Below are positions 27,573 to 37,117 of a DNA stretch of 64,000 nt, piece after piece (the stretch's first letter is position 1; each line of letters starts with the position of its first letter). The position numbers and the translations under genes were made by a program. Source of the DNA: Marinomonas colpomeniae (GTDB lineage Bacteria; Pseudomonadota; Gammaproteobacteria; Pseudomonadales; Marinomonadaceae). Location: contig NZ_JACYFC010000001.1 in NCBI RefSeq assembly GCF_014803385.1, positions 62,001 to 126,000 of the forward strand, in the 5' to 3' direction. The notes below the pieces were generated by a model. The model saw only the letters and a list, made by a program, of their open reading frames with translations. It was not told the DNA's origin and did no database searches.

Positions 27573-28517
27573 ATGCAATTGGAAGATTTACAAGTTGTGT
27601 TACAGGTCGCTGAATTTCGCAGTATTACCGCAGCAGCGAATCACCTTGATATGCAAATGGCAACGGCGAGTGCAGCAGTAAAGCGAGTAGAGGCTGCGCT
27701 TGGTGTGGAACTGTTTGTGCGAACGACACGGCATCTTCGACTCTCGAGTGCTGGGGAGCGCTATTTACCTCAATGTACAGCAGCGCTGTCTATGCTAGAT
27801 CAAGCCAAGCAAACAATTCATGCTGATTTAGGTATTGTTAGTGGTGAAATTCGGATTGCAGTGTCGTCAGATTTAGGCCGGAATATTGCGATTCCATGGG
27901 TGAATGAGTTTATGGAACAGCATCCACAGCTGACGTTAAGAACACACATTAGCGACAGTAATATTGATTTCTACCGTGATGCATTGGATATGGCTCTTCG
28001 CTATGGGGCACCAGCCGATTCTAATCTGTATGGTTTTAAAATATGCAATGTTCCTAGGCTCATTTGCGCGAGCCCTGATTATTTAGAACGATTTGGCATC
28101 CCAGAGCAGCCGAAAGATTTACTTAATCACCAAGGTTTATTTTATCAGTTACAAGAAATTCTTAATGACGCTTGGCTTTTTTCTGATTCAGAAAAAACGT
28201 ATAAAATTAAGCCGAAAGCCTATTGTGCCGCGAATGATGGAGATTTGGTTCGACGCTGGTGTGTAGAGGGAAAAGGTATTGCGATTAAGTCATCATTAGA
28301 TATTGCTGATGATTTATTGAATGGGCGTCTTGTACCATTGTTACCTGATTATAAAGTCGGTATGGGGGAGCTTTGGTTGGTTTGTCCTAGTCGTCAGTCT
28401 ATTACGCCGACGGTTCGCTTATTGCGAGACTTATTTCGAGAAAAAACAAAGGTCTTGCTCACAGAGCTAGTAGAGAGCGGAATGTTAGATAGAGAGATCT
28501 TGGCGATTAGTTTGTGA
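27573..28517 (+). CDS. LysR family transcriptional regulator
   Basis: A 314-aa regulator with an N-terminal winged helix (AEFRSITAAANHLDMQMATASAAVKRVE) and a periplasmic-binding-like effector domain starting near residue 88. The effector domain is of the CrgA/AaeR type. ATG 27573 has GGAG upstream, whereas the longer frame start at 27540 does not. Divergent to nitroreductase B with a 23-bp inverted repeat between them, so it probably controls the nitroreductase and itself. Confidence 0.92.
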   Translation: MQLEDLQVVLQVAEFRSITAAANHLDMQMATASAAVKRVEAALGVELFVRTTRHLRLSSAGERYLPQCTAALSMLDQAKQTIHADLGIVSGEIRIAVSSDLGRNIAIPWVNEFMEQHPQLTLRTHISDSNIDFYRDALDMALRYGAPADSNLYGFKICNVPRLICASPDYLERFGIPEQPKDLLNHQGLFYQLQEILNDAWLFSDSEKTYKIKPKAYCAANDGDLVRRWCVEGKGIAIKSSLDIADDLLNGRLVPLLPDYKVGMGELWLVCPSRQSITPTVRLLRDLFREKTKVLLTELVESGMLDREILAISL

Positions 28518-28547
28518 ATTCACTAGTAGACTGAATTCGAATGTAAT

Positions 28548-28585
28548 AAAAAGGGCAGGTGAATTATTATCCACTTGCCCTTTTT
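28548..28585. terminator. Bidirectional terminator between lysR and peroxiredoxin
   Basis: 14-bp stem with one G-T pair (28548-28561 with 28572-28585), A-run and T-run at the ends, between convergent stops. Confidence 0.88.
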
Positions 28586-28630
28586 GTTACTTATAAATTA
28601 CAACTAAAATAGTTTGTTGTATCGTCTAAA

Positions 28631-29155
28631 TTAACGAGATTTTAAGTAACTCAACATAGTGTCAGCATCAGATACTTCGAACGGGTCGCTTGGAGCATTG
28701 TCTTGGAAGCCAGCTTCAGAGAATAATTTCTGAATAGCGCCATTTTCAACGTACATGCTATAGCGCCAGCTACGCATGCCAAAGCCAAGGTTGTCTTTTT
28801 TCACTAACATGCCCATTTGGCGAGAGAAGTCACCGTTGCCGTCTGGTAGTAGGAAAACGTTTTTCGCGTCTTGGCTTTTGCCCCACTGATACATAACGAA
28901 AGCATCATTTACAGAGATACAAACAACAGCATCAACACCTTGAGCTTTAAATTCACTGTAAAGCTCTTCGTAGCGAGGTAGGTGAGTCGTTGAACATGTT
29001 GGTGTAAACGCTCCAGGTAAAGAGAAAACAACCACTTTCTTGTTTTTGAACAAGTCATCTGTGGTTACATCTTTCCATTCAAATGGGTTTGTTCCACTAA
29101 GTGCATCATTACGAACACGTGTTTTAAAAGTAATGTTAGGTACGTTAGTAAGCAT
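28631..29155 (-). CDS. Peroxiredoxin, Prx5-like
   Basis: A 174-aa thiol peroxidase with Cys54 in [16 protein letters not shown], the SVNDAFV segment and the conserved Arg in GFGMRSWRY. It shares its layout with the 17.4-kb peroxiredoxin but is clearly diverged, having a longer N-terminus and C-terminus. ATG 29155 is set by AAGGA 8 nt upstream; the frame could extend to 29188. It lies 43 nt after the NfsA-like gene, likely in one operon. Confidence 0.92.
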   Translation of the reverse strand: MLTNVPNITFKTRVRNDALSGTNPFEWKDVTTDDLFKNKKVVVFSLPGAFTPTCSTTHLPRYEELYSEFKAQGVDAVVCISVNDAFVMYQWGKSQDAKNVFLLPDGNGDFSRQMGMLVKKDNLGFGMRSWRYSMYVENGAIQKLFSEAGFQDNAPSDPFEVSDADTMLSYLKSR

Positions 29156-29198
29156 TTTTCGTCCTTTTTGAGTGTATAGCCAATGCATATTATATGCG

Positions 29199-29945
29199 TT
29201 AGCGTTTTAAAAAGCCTTGTTGTTGCAGAAAGCTTAGCATATGTTCACGTTTCTTTTTCTGTACTGCACCAGCAGTTTGAGCTGACCAGTTACTGTTCTT
29301 TTGATTCTCGTCACGACTTTGATAATACGCGTGTATTTGAGCATCGTAAGCAGTAACATCATTTTTGCAACGAGATGAATCATAGCTGTCTTTGTGTAAT
29401 ATTACATCCACTGGGAAGCGTGGTTTCAAGTCTGGCTCCGCATCTGGATAGCCAAGACAAAGACCAAATATAGGATACACTTGTTTTGGTAAGTTTAGCA
29501 TTTCAGCCACTTGTGCTGGATCGTTTCGGATTCCACCGATAAAGACAGCACCAAGGCCAACAGATTCTGCACCAAGCATGAGATTCTGAGCCATAAAAGT
29601 TGCATCCGTTGTTGCGGCAATAAAATGTTCTGCGTTGCCTTCTAATTCACCAAGACCTTCTTCGATACTGCAATATTCTACTCGCGTTAAATCGGCGCAA
29701 ATAATCAAAAATTCGGCAGCAGATTCGATCCATTTTTGTCCGCCTGCTAATGCTGCAATCTTAGCTCGATTCTCTTTATTGGTGACTTGAACCAAAGAGT
29801 AAGCCTGAATAAAGCTTGAAGAAGCCGCTCCTTGGGCTGATTGAATAAGCTGTCTTAGTAAAGCGTCATCAATCGGCTGTTCTGTGTATTGGCGAATAGA
29901 TTTATGGGATTGTTGAGCTTGAAGAATAGGATTCATTACTGACAT
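29199..29945 (-). CDS. NfsA-like oxygen-insensitive NADPH nitroreductase
   Basis: FMN enzyme of 248 aa (E. coli NfsA 240). It starts with [14 protein letters not shown], the FMN phosphate site of the group. [17 protein letters not shown], the [20 protein letters not shown] block and [18 protein letters not shown] also place it in the NfsA/FRP group. It reduces nitroaromatics, quinones or flavins with NADPH. It is upstream of a peroxiredoxin on the same strand; together they suggest response to oxidants or electrophiles. Confidence 0.9.
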   Translation of the reverse strand: MSVMNPILQAQQSHKSIRQYTEQPIDDALLRQLIQSAQGAASSSFIQAYSLVQVTNKENRAKIAALAGGQKWIESAAEFLIICADLTRVEYCSIEEGLGELEGNAEHFIAATTDATFMAQNLMLGAESVGLGAVFIGGIRNDPAQVAEMLNLPKQVYPIFGLCLGYPDAEPDLKPRFPVDVILHKDSYDSSRCKNDVTAYDAQIHAYYQSRDENQKNSNWSAQTAGAVQKKKREHMLSFLQQQGFLKR

Positions 29946-30044
29946 CTTTGGATACTTCTTTTAGGCTGAGTAGAGAGCAAATAGTAGAGCGTACAAAGAC
30001 GTTGGTCAAAGGCTAATTTTTCTATCAGCATGAATAAAAGTGGA

Positions 30045-30078
30045 TGAAAAGGCGCCCTTATAACTGGACACCTTTTCA
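30045..30078 (-). terminator. Stem-loop after the outer membrane protein gene
   Basis: Arms 30045-30057 and 30064-30078 pair on the minus-strand RNA with two G-U pairs (mismatched on the plus strand), which marks it as a minus-strand terminator. A short T-tract follows. It lies 16 nt after the stop. Confidence 0.6.
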
Positions 30079-30094
30079 GCTATCGTGTTTTAAA

Positions 30095-30667
30095 TTAGAA
30101 GCGATATTCTGCGCCAACACTAGCCTGATTAAAATCTGTTTCAAACTTACTATCAGAAGAGACGTTATCGGCATTTATATCAACGTCGTACCAAGTGTAC
30201 TGTGCGTTCACTAGTAGATTTTCAGTGACATTGAAGCTGACACCGGCACCAGCGAATAAACTCTTGTCGTCTGAGCTTCCTGAAAATCCTGCCACGTTAT
30301 AATCTGTCTCGTGCCAGAGTTGCCCGCCTTTAACAAATATTTCTACCGTTTCAGTAATCGGAAGTGTGCCTTTCAGTGCAGCGGTATAACCTTTAGTTTC
30401 TGCATTAGCAAGACTGCCGCCATAGCGACCAAAGTTGATATGGCTCCCTTCAACGGCTAAAAATGGGTTGAATCGATAACCAATGATACCTTGGGTTACG
30501 TCATTGCTATCGTCGAAGTCGTCATCACTTTCTACTTTTAAATAACCGTAGTTACCACCGATATACAAACCTGACGTGTTTGCTTGTGATGATTCGGCCA
30601 ATGCCACAGAGCTTAACGTGCTTGCTAAAGCCATGCTGCCAATAATTCCTAAGGTTGATGTTTTCAT
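30095..30667 (-). CDS. Outer membrane beta-barrel protein
   Basis: A 190-aa precursor with a Sec signal peptide (1-24, cleavage ALA-E). The mature part alternates polar and hydrophobic residues, as in an eight-stranded OmpA/OmpW-like or PagP-sized barrel (LYIGGNYGYLKV, GIIGYRFNPFLAVEGSHINFG). It ends in tyrosine-arginine-phenylalanine, the usual BAM recognition signal. No OmpA peptidoglycan domain is present. Role unknown: porin-like, adhesin-like or structural. Confidence 0.85.
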   Translation of the reverse strand: MKTSTLGIIGSMALASTLSSVALAESSQANTSGLYIGGNYGYLKVESDDDFDDSNDVTQGIIGYRFNPFLAVEGSHINFGRYGGSLANAETKGYTAALKGTLPITETVEIFVKGGQLWHETDYNVAGFSGSSDDKSLFAGAGVSFNVTENLLVNAQYTWYDVDINADNVSSDSKFETDFNQASVGAEYRF

Positions 30668-30843
30668 TTCCTTTCTCCTCTTCGTTACTTTGTGGGTATT
30701 GAATAAGTGAGCTATTACTTTGGAGAATTGAATTTGGTTTGGCTAGGTTTTAGGTGTGGTTTGCAGATTTGCTTCATTTTCTATTCGCTTAATCAAGACT
30801 GATGTTACTTTGTTGATCATTCTTGAAGGGAAGAAAGTCAAAA

Positions 30844-30867
30844 AAGCCTACTTAATTAAGTAGGCTT
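30844..30867 (-). terminator. Terminator of msrA
   Basis: Self-complementary 24-bp repeat (AAGCCTACTTAA and its complement) followed on the minus strand by six T. It lies 31 nt after the msrA stop. Confidence 0.85.
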
Positions 30868-30897
30868 CGAAGGAAAAAAATTGTTTTAAAGGAAAGC

Positions 30898-31524
30898 TTA
30901 ATGAAGTTCTTTACTGGCAACGCTGCCCCATAAGCTTTCAATTTTGCTATCACGTCGACAGCTTAAGCGATAAAAACCATATCGAGCTGGATTCTTTGTG
31001 TAATAGCTCTGATGATATTCTTCAGCAACATAAAATTCACTGGCAGGAAGAATTTCCGTTACGATTTTATCTGTAAAAGGCTTTGTTTCTTCGACATTTT
31101 TTAGAGATGCATCGAATACCGACTTCTGTTCTTCGTTTTGATAAAACATTGCCGTTTTATAAGGTGCACCTTTATCACAAAACTGTCCGTATGCGTCTGT
31201 TGGGTCGATGGTTTTCCAAAAGTAATCCGCTAACGTTTTGAATGATACAATTTCATCATCAAACGTGATTTCAACCGCTTCAAAATGACCTGTACCCTTT
31301 GCCGCGACTTGTCGATAAGTCGGATTTTTAACGTGCCCTCCTGTGTAACCAGAAACGACGTCTGTTACACCTTCAACTGCTTCGAAATCAGATTCTACAC
31401 ACCAAAAACAACCCCCCGCCACGATCATAGTCTGTGGTGCGGCAAGTGCTGTATTAGTAAACAGACTGGTGCTCACGATAGCCGCTAGTCCTAAAGTACG
31501 TTTTAGTAATGCGCTATTTTTCAT
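30898..31524 (-). CDS. msrA: Periplasmic peptide-methionine (S)-S-oxide reductase
   Basis: Repairs methionine sulfoxide in proteins; 208 aa. GCFWC at residues 38-42 contains catalytic Cys39. YTGG, the E-DD segment and EEYHQSYY are conserved. Residues 1-29 form a signal peptide (KRTLGLAAIVSTSLF core, ALA-A cleavage), so this copy acts outside the cytoplasm. ATG 31524 is set by AAGG 8 nt upstream; an in-frame ATG at 31548 lies before that site. No MsrB domain is fused. Its neighbours are other redox-repair genes. Confidence 0.93.
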   Translation of the reverse strand: MKNSALLKRTLGLAAIVSTSLFTNTALAAPQTMIVAGGCFWCVESDFEAVEGVTDVVSGYTGGHVKNPTYRQVAAKGTGHFEAVEITFDDEIVSFKTLADYFWKTIDPTDAYGQFCDKGAPYKTAMFYQNEEQKSVFDASLKNVEETKPFTDKIVTEILPASEFYVAEEYHQSYYTKNPARYGFYRLSCRRDSKIESLWGSVASKELH

Positions 31525-31760
31525 GTTGAATACCTTTTTATTTACCATGTTTTATTACTCTGTTTTTAATATTATGCCTTTGATGTCATGCATTGGCTTA
31601 GACATTAATCATAGGCAAATAGGACATTGACGAATTAATTCATCCTTACGATATTGTGAACGGAATAGTCAGTCCCATATAAGATAAATATCATCATTTA
31701 GTTTTTAGACGTGTGCTGTCTTGGGATTATTACAATGAATTTCAAAAGAGAGAATAAATA

Positions 31761-32561
31761 ATGAGCTCTGATACGAATCCAGATGAAAACTACATTCCGC
31801 CTAAAGTATGGGAATGGAACTCTGAAAATGTCGGTAACCTAGCGGTTGTCAATCGCCCTTTTTCTGGCGCGACCCATGAAAAAGTTCTACCTGTTGGCAA
31901 ACTTGCATTACAACTGTATTCCATGTCGACACCTAACGGCCAGAAAGTAGCCATCATGTTAGAAGAGCTTTTAGAACAAGGTATCAGCAACGCTGAATAC
32001 GATGCTCATCTGATTAATATTAGAAAAGGTGAACAGCTTTCTTCAGGATTTGTTGAAATAAACCCTAATTCAAAAACACCAGCTTTAATGGATCACAGTA
32101 TAACGCCACCAACACGAGTGTTCGAGTCTGGTTCTATACTGCAATATCTTGCTGACAAGTTTGATGCCTTGGTACCGAAAGGTCATGCAGGGAAAACAGA
32201 GTGCCGTAATTGGTTATTTTGGCAAATGGGTTGTGCCCCTTACCTAGGTGGCGGCTTTGGGCATTTTTATTTCTACTCATCCGTAAGAATGAAATACCCA
32301 ATTGATCGTTTTACAACGGAAGTGAAGCGAGAATTAGATGTACTTGATAAACATTTAGCTAAAAATGTTTATATGGCAGGCGATGAATACTCTATTGCAG
32401 ATATTGCGATTTGGCCTTGGTATGGAAGTCTTGTTCTTGGTAATTTATATGGCGCAGCCGAGTTCCTTGATGTAGCAAGTTATAAAAACCTTATGCGTTG
32501 GGCAAAAGTTATTGAGCAACGCCCTGCGGTTCAGCGCGGCCTTGAGGTTAATCGTATTTGA
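31761..32561 (+). CDS. Glutathione S-transferase family protein, YghU-like
   Basis: A 266-aa protein of the Nu-class GST / disulfide-bond reductase group (E. coli YghU about 288 aa). The N-terminal extension YIPPKVWEWN, the thioredoxin-like LYSMSTPNGQKVAIMLEEL, NPNSKTPALMDH and the helical-domain MAGDEYSIADIAIWPWYG are typical. YghU-type enzymes reduce organic peroxides with glutathione. AAGAGAG precedes ATG 31761. It is divergent from msrA and may share the oxidant response. Confidence 0.9.
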   Translation: MSSDTNPDENYIPPKVWEWNSENVGNLAVVNRPFSGATHEKVLPVGKLALQLYSMSTPNGQKVAIMLEELLEQGISNAEYDAHLINIRKGEQLSSGFVEINPNSKTPALMDHSITPPTRVFESGSILQYLADKFDALVPKGHAGKTECRNWLFWQMGCAPYLGGGFGHFYFYSSVRMKYPIDRFTTEVKRELDVLDKHLAKNVYMAGDEYSIADIAIWPWYGSLVLGNLYGAAEFLDVASYKNLMRWAKVIEQRPAVQRGLEVNRI

Positions 32562-32666
32562 AGTAACATCGTGTGAGCAGGTTAGTTCTGCAAGTGATTT
32601 TTAGGCAGCTTAACTATTTTAATAAGCGCTAACAAATCATTATAGATCTAGTAAAAGAATGCTTCT

Positions 32667-32703
32667 AAAAAGGGATGACCTTTATCAAGTCTGTCCCTTT
32701 TTT
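32667..32703 (+). terminator. Terminator after the YghU-like gene
   Basis: Stem with AAAAAGGGA (32667-32675) pairing to TCCCTTTTT (32694 onward), an inner GAC/GTC pairing with a small bulge, ending in a T-run. About 105 nt after the stop. Confidence 0.7.
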
Positions 32704-32794
32704 AATTTTTGTGATGATTAACGGTCTATTTTTTGCTTATAAAATTCCTATTAGTATTTTTATTTTTCTAACAGGAATGTTTTAAGGGGAAAGT

Positions 32795-34612
32795 ATGGCT
32801 TTTTTAGCCGAGTGGGTAGAAGCTCAGTATCAGAAAGCGGACAGGGCTCCAGACTGGAAACAGCTTTTGTGTGACGGCAATATTGACGAAGCGTTAGCAC
32901 TTGGTTCAAAGCATATGCCAGACTCTCTGCGTACCATTTTAGTTGAAGCGACAAGTGGGAAAAAGCCTAAGACTATTAATAATAATTCCCTTGTTGCTTT
33001 GATTGGGCGTCTTAAAGCTTTGCAAAGACACAGCCAACAAGCTCAAGAGTTATTACAAGGATCTCTCGGTGAAGTACAAGCGAGGACTACAGAACAAAAT
33101 GATTTTGTCAGTAAAACAAAAGTATTTTTGCAACATAGTGGTGACAACACAACTGAGCTGCGTACCGAAATAGAGCAGAAATTAGGACAAACAAGTCAGC
33201 TATTTACTAATCAGTTCTCGGAATTACAGCAGCTTATCGATGGTCGCTCTAAGGATGCCATGACGGTGATTAAATCGATTGAAGAAATCGGTAAAACTGT
33301 TCAGTTACTATCAATTAATGCTGCTATTGAAGCTGCTCAGGCAGGAGAGTACGGTCGAGGCTTTGCTGTTGTGGCAGGAGAAATTCGTGATTTAGCCATG
33401 CGAACTCAAGCGAGTACAAAGGAAGCTTACTTACAAATGGATCTTTCAGGTGTGGGCGAGCAGCTAGAAGGTATCTTAGCCAGCACAGACAGGCAGATTA
33501 GTGAGCTATCAAGCCAAGTGCAGGAATCGTTAGATAGCATCCAAAGTTTGATGTCAGACATTGATGGCTCATTGTGCGAAATTGACAGTAATAATAAAGT
33601 TGTTGAAGCCACTGTAGGTCTTAGTTACAGCGCTTGTGAACAAATAGATGGTAAGAGTTATTGGAGTCATCAACTGCTCGATGATATAGGTACTAACCTA
33701 AATTCCCTCTCATCAGATCAAGATTCGCTAGAAAAAGTTGTCAATAAGGAGCAGCTTCACCTTAACTCTAATTATGACCGTTTAGAAGAAATCAAAAAAC
33801 GAGGTGAAATTCGAATTGCGATTGAACCTTCATTTGTAGGTGTTTCTTATAGAGTAAAACCGAATGACCCTCTGAGCGGGTTTGATGCGGATATGGCGAG
33901 AGCGCTTGCTGATTGGTTAGGTGTAAAATGCAGTTTTGTAGAACACCCTTGGGATCGCTGTTTGCAGCTTTTAGAAACTGGCACCCATCAGGGTGAAGCT
34001 GAAGTCGACATGGTGCTGAGTGCCATGCCACCTATGCCTAATGAAAATGTCGTCTTTTCGGATCCTTATGTATTTCTTCCATATGTTTTAGCCAAGCGCC
34101 AAGGCGATACACACATTCAAAGTATTAAAGATTTAGACGGTAAGGTCTTGGGCTGTATTAACGACCCTGCAGCAATACAAATATTAGAAGATCTAGGTAT
34201 TCGTTGGGAGAGTAATCGAAGCAAACCAGGCGGCACCATTCAGTTGTCCAATTTATTAGCGTATAACGATCAAACTCAAATTCACGACTGTTTGACCAAA
34301 GAAATAGTAGATGCTTTCGCTGTGGATTTACCAATATATCATTGGGCTTGTTATGGCGATGCTAGTCCTTGGAAAGGTAAGTTGGAGATCCTACTTGGGA
34401 GCTTATGTGAGGATCTGTGGTTCTATTCTGTAGCGGTAGAATCTAAGTCCTATAACCGTACTTTGCTTGAGGTAACGAATACCTTTATTAAAAAATATCG
34501 CCAACAGACAGAATACAGAAAATTAACAGATACATGGTTAGGTCAAAACTACGATGATCCTAATTGGTCTTTTGAAGAGGGCGTATTAGACGTTCGTTCG
34601 TTTATAGAATAA
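32795..34612 (+). CDS. Soluble chemoreceptor fused to a C-terminal solute-binding domain
   Basis: A 605-aa protein with no signal peptide or membrane helix. Residues 1-60 are unassigned. About 140-210 hold an MCP signalling hairpin with the conserved tip (LLSINAAIEAAQAGEYGRGF), but the flanking coiled coils are short. Residues 333-600 form a complete SBP_bac_3 domain (EIKKRGEIRIAIEP, SGFDADMARALADWLG, FSDPYVFLPYVLAKRQ), normally found in the periplasm in amino-acid binding proteins. It probably senses a cytoplasmic small molecule and signals to CheA/CheW. TAAGGGG precedes ATG 32795. There is no HAMP domain. Confidence 0.87.
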   Translation: MAFLAEWVEAQYQKADRAPDWKQLLCDGNIDEALALGSKHMPDSLRTILVEATSGKKPKTINNNSLVALIGRLKALQRHSQQAQELLQGSLGEVQARTTEQNDFVSKTKVFLQHSGDNTTELRTEIEQKLGQTSQLFTNQFSELQQLIDGRSKDAMTVIKSIEEIGKTVQLLSINAAIEAAQAGEYGRGFAVVAGEIRDLAMRTQASTKEAYLQMDLSGVGEQLEGILASTDRQISELSSQVQESLDSIQSLMSDIDGSLCEIDSNNKVVEATVGLSYSACEQIDGKSYWSHQLLDDIGTNLNSLSSDQDSLEKVVNKEQLHLNSNYDRLEEIKKRGEIRIAIEPSFVGVSYRVKPNDPLSGFDADMARALADWLGVKCSFVEHPWDRCLQLLETGTHQGEAEVDMVLSAMPPMPNENVVFSDPYVFLPYVLAKRQGDTHIQSIKDLDGKVLGCINDPAAIQILEDLGIRWESNRSKPGGTIQLSNLLAYNDQTQIHDCLTKEIVDAFAVDLPIYHWACYGDASPWKGKLEILLGSLCEDLWFYSVAVESKSYNRTLLEVTNTFIKKYRQQTEYRKLTDTWLGQNYDDPNWSFEEGVLDVRSFIE

Positions 34613-34621
34613 GAGCCTAGT

Positions 34622-34657
34622 TAAGCAGACCATGCTTTACGGCGTATGGTCTGCTTA
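34622..34657. terminator. Terminator between the chemoreceptor and GGDEF-EAL genes
   Basis: Perfect 12-bp stem (34622-34633 with 34646-34657), 12-nt loop, with T-rich sequence to the right. It lies between convergent stops. Confidence 0.75.
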
Positions 34658-34660
34658 TTC

Positions 34661-36625
34661 TTATTTAATAGGAAGTACTGCTTTGGTTAAGAGTATATTT
34701 TTCATTTGCTTTGCTTGCATAGGCTTAGCGTAATAATAACCTTGGCCGTAACGACAACCCATTTGCATAAGCAGATCCGCTTGTGCTTTTGTTTCGATAC
34801 CTTCTGCTAGCAATTTAGTATCAAAAGATTGAGCTAACGTCACTGCAGTAAAGATGATAGCTTGTTTTTTCGGGTCTTTATCCACGCCGTCAATAAAAGA
34901 TCGGTCAATTTTTATGAGGTCTACATTAAGATTACTGATGTAGGATAAAGAACTCATCCCCGTACCAAAGTCATCAATCGCTAACTTGATTCCTGCCTCT
35001 TTGAACTTATTAATTCGATAAGATATCTGCTCTATATTAATGCTGGTAGATGATTCTACTAATTCAATTTCCAACATATCAGGGCTGACATTGAAATCAT
35101 CCAATAATTGTAAGGTGAAATTTAATAGACCAAGATCTAGCAAATTATAAGGAGATAAATTAATCGCAATCGGAGTAAAGGCTCCTTGCCTTTGCCATTC
35201 AGCTAACTGCATGATGGCGGTACGAACAACATAGCGGCCGAATTCTTGAACTCGGCCGCTTTGCTCGATGATATCAATAAAACTACCAGGGTAAAGCACA
35301 CCATCGGTTGGATGATGCCAGCGTGCGAGTGCTTCAACACCGATGATTTTACCTGTATGTAACATCACCTTAGGTTGGTAATATAAATGAATTTTTTGCT
35401 CTAAAAGGGCCTCACTTAAGTCGGCACGTAAGCGTAAACGTTGGCGATTTATTTCTGTATCTCGTACGTTAAAAAGCCCCCATCCTGTACGTGCTTGTTT
35501 TGCTTCATACATAGCGATATCAGCACAAAGAATCAGTGATTCTATATCTGTGGCATGAGTTGGATAGTGTGAGACACCAATGCTTGCGCCAGTGTTGACA
35601 GCTAGTTGATTGATCATAACGGGCTCGTTACATACCGCAACAAGTTCTTTTGCTAAGTTGGTGGCTTGTTTAATTTCTATATCGTTAGCCCAAACAATAA
35701 ATTCATCGCCACCGATTCGAGCGAGTGTGTACTGCTCACCTAAAGTGACAGATAAACGTCGAGATACTTTTCTAAGTAACTCATCTCCAGCTGAGTGTCC
35801 AAAGGCGTCATTTACTTCTTTAAATTTATCGAGATCGATAACAAATAAACAACCTTGTACCTCTTTTTTTAAAGATGATTTTTTGAATGTTAATCGATCT
35901 GATTTTGGCGTTTCAGGCATGTTCTTTTGCATCATATCAATCAGATATAAGCGATTAGGCAATCCCGTTAGTTGGTCGTAAGTTGCTAGCTTTGCCAGCG
36001 CGTTATTTTTACTTTGGACTCTTCTGCTCATCCATGAGGAAAGTAAAATGGCCATCCAAGCCGCTATCCAAAACACTATAATAGATGTGATAGACAAGCG
36101 TTTTGCAACGAGGTTAAGCGCAACATTAAGACTTTCTGCTACTTCAATGGTTATAATTTTATAGTCTTGACCTTCAACAACTTGCCATAAAAAAAGCTCT
36201 CCATCCAAAGTGTCTGTGCCGCTTGCCATAGCAGAATGATGATGTTGAGTGACTTTGTTTTCCATTCGATTTTTTAACGTGGAGGTTTGTTGTGGTGTGA
36301 TGTTATGGGTTAATGACCAGTCAAAGTCTTTTCCATACGCTTCGATATACAGTTTTTGAACGCCGATGTGATCATTTAGGTAAATAAGCTCAACTAATTC
36401 TGTTAAGCGTTCTTGTGGATCATTGTCTGCTTCAACAAGCTCAGCATGAAGCAGCATAGTTTGCCTATGAAGCGATACCTGTTCGGCTTTTATTCCCAAG
36501 TCAGTAGCAAGACGGTAAGAGACAATAACGTAAATAGCAGAGACTAAAAAAGCGACGCCAAAACAAATAATCATTAACCGAAAACGGAAAAACTTGTCTC
36601 TTTGCAATTCTAATAATGGAGGCAT
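34661..36625 (-). CDS. Membrane GGDEF-EAL cyclic di-GMP protein
   Basis: A 654-aa inner membrane protein with TM1 at 15-37 and TM2 at about 178-198 bounding a 140-residue periplasmic sensor. The GGDEF motif is intact at 305-309. No RxxD inhibitory site precedes it. EAL is intact at 431-433, and the EAL-family DDFGTGMSSL loop lies near 556. Both synthesis and hydrolysis of cyclic di-GMP are possible; which one dominates cannot be told from sequence. The DUF2892 gene lies 33 nt upstream on the same strand. Confidence 0.93.
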   Translation of the reverse strand: MPPLLELQRDKFFRFRLMIICFGVAFLVSAIYVIVSYRLATDLGIKAEQVSLHRQTMLLHAELVEADNDPQERLTELVELIYLNDHIGVQKLYIEAYGKDFDWSLTHNITPQQTSTLKNRMENKVTQHHHSAMASGTDTLDGELFLWQVVEGQDYKIITIEVAESLNVALNLVAKRLSITSIIVFWIAAWMAILLSSWMSRRVQSKNNALAKLATYDQLTGLPNRLYLIDMMQKNMPETPKSDRLTFKKSSLKKEVQGCLFVIDLDKFKEVNDAFGHSAGDELLRKVSRRLSVTLGEQYTLARIGGDEFIVWANDIEIKQATNLAKELVAVCNEPVMINQLAVNTGASIGVSHYPTHATDIESLILCADIAMYEAKQARTGWGLFNVRDTEINRQRLRLRADLSEALLEQKIHLYYQPKVMLHTGKIIGVEALARWHHPTDGVLYPGSFIDIIEQSGRVQEFGRYVVRTAIMQLAEWQRQGAFTPIAINLSPYNLLDLGLLNFTLQLLDDFNVSPDMLEIELVESSTSINIEQISYRINKFKEAGIKLAIDDFGTGMSSLSYISNLNVDLIKIDRSFIDGVDKDPKKQAIIFTAVTLAQSFDTKLLAEGIETKAQADLLMQMGCRYGQGYYYAKPMQAKQMKNILLTKAVLPIK

Positions 36626-36658
36626 AAAACCTTTAGTCCCTTATATTATTGATTCTTT

Positions 36659-36874
36659 TTACTTCTTCGCCTTACATGTACTGATGCCTGCAATTTGATA
36701 TATAGGGCACCAACTGCTTATTAATGAAATTAAATTCAGAGCTCCAAATATAATAAGTAATATTTCTAAAACAGGTTCTTCTAAGTAGCCATCATTAAAT
36801 AGAACGAAGCCAATGACTGAAACGCCGATTATGCCTCGTAAGATACGATCTAAAGGGTGTAGATTCTTTTCCAT
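36659..36874 (-). CDS. DUF2892 small membrane protein
   Basis: A 71-aa protein with two hydrophobic helices (about 14-28 and 35-52). It matches the DUF2892 family (PLDRILRGIIGV start, SSWCPIYQIAGIS end with a conserved Cys-Pro). This domain often accompanies rhodanese or sulfur proteins, but none is here. GGAGAT precedes the ATG. Possibly cotranscribed with the GGDEF-EAL gene downstream. Confidence 0.82.
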   Translation of the reverse strand: MEKNLHPLDRILRGIIGVSVIGFVLFNDGYLEEPVLEILLIIFGALNLISLISSWCPIYQIAGISTCKAKK

Positions 36875-37117
36875 GCTTATATCTCCACTTACTTGTGACT
36901 AAAAATACCTAAATTCTAGTATCTCCCTTGGTTCGAAAATAAACAATGTTAAGACTGTAAGGAATTGCATTTCAATGTAATGAAGCGAGGAAGTATTGAT
37001 TTGTAATATAAATTGCAGCTTAAAACCATGTGTAGTGTATGGATTAATAAACAATCTTGTTATTGTTACTGCTTCTGACCTGATTTTATTTAACGCTAAC
37101 CTGGAGATAGTGGAAAA

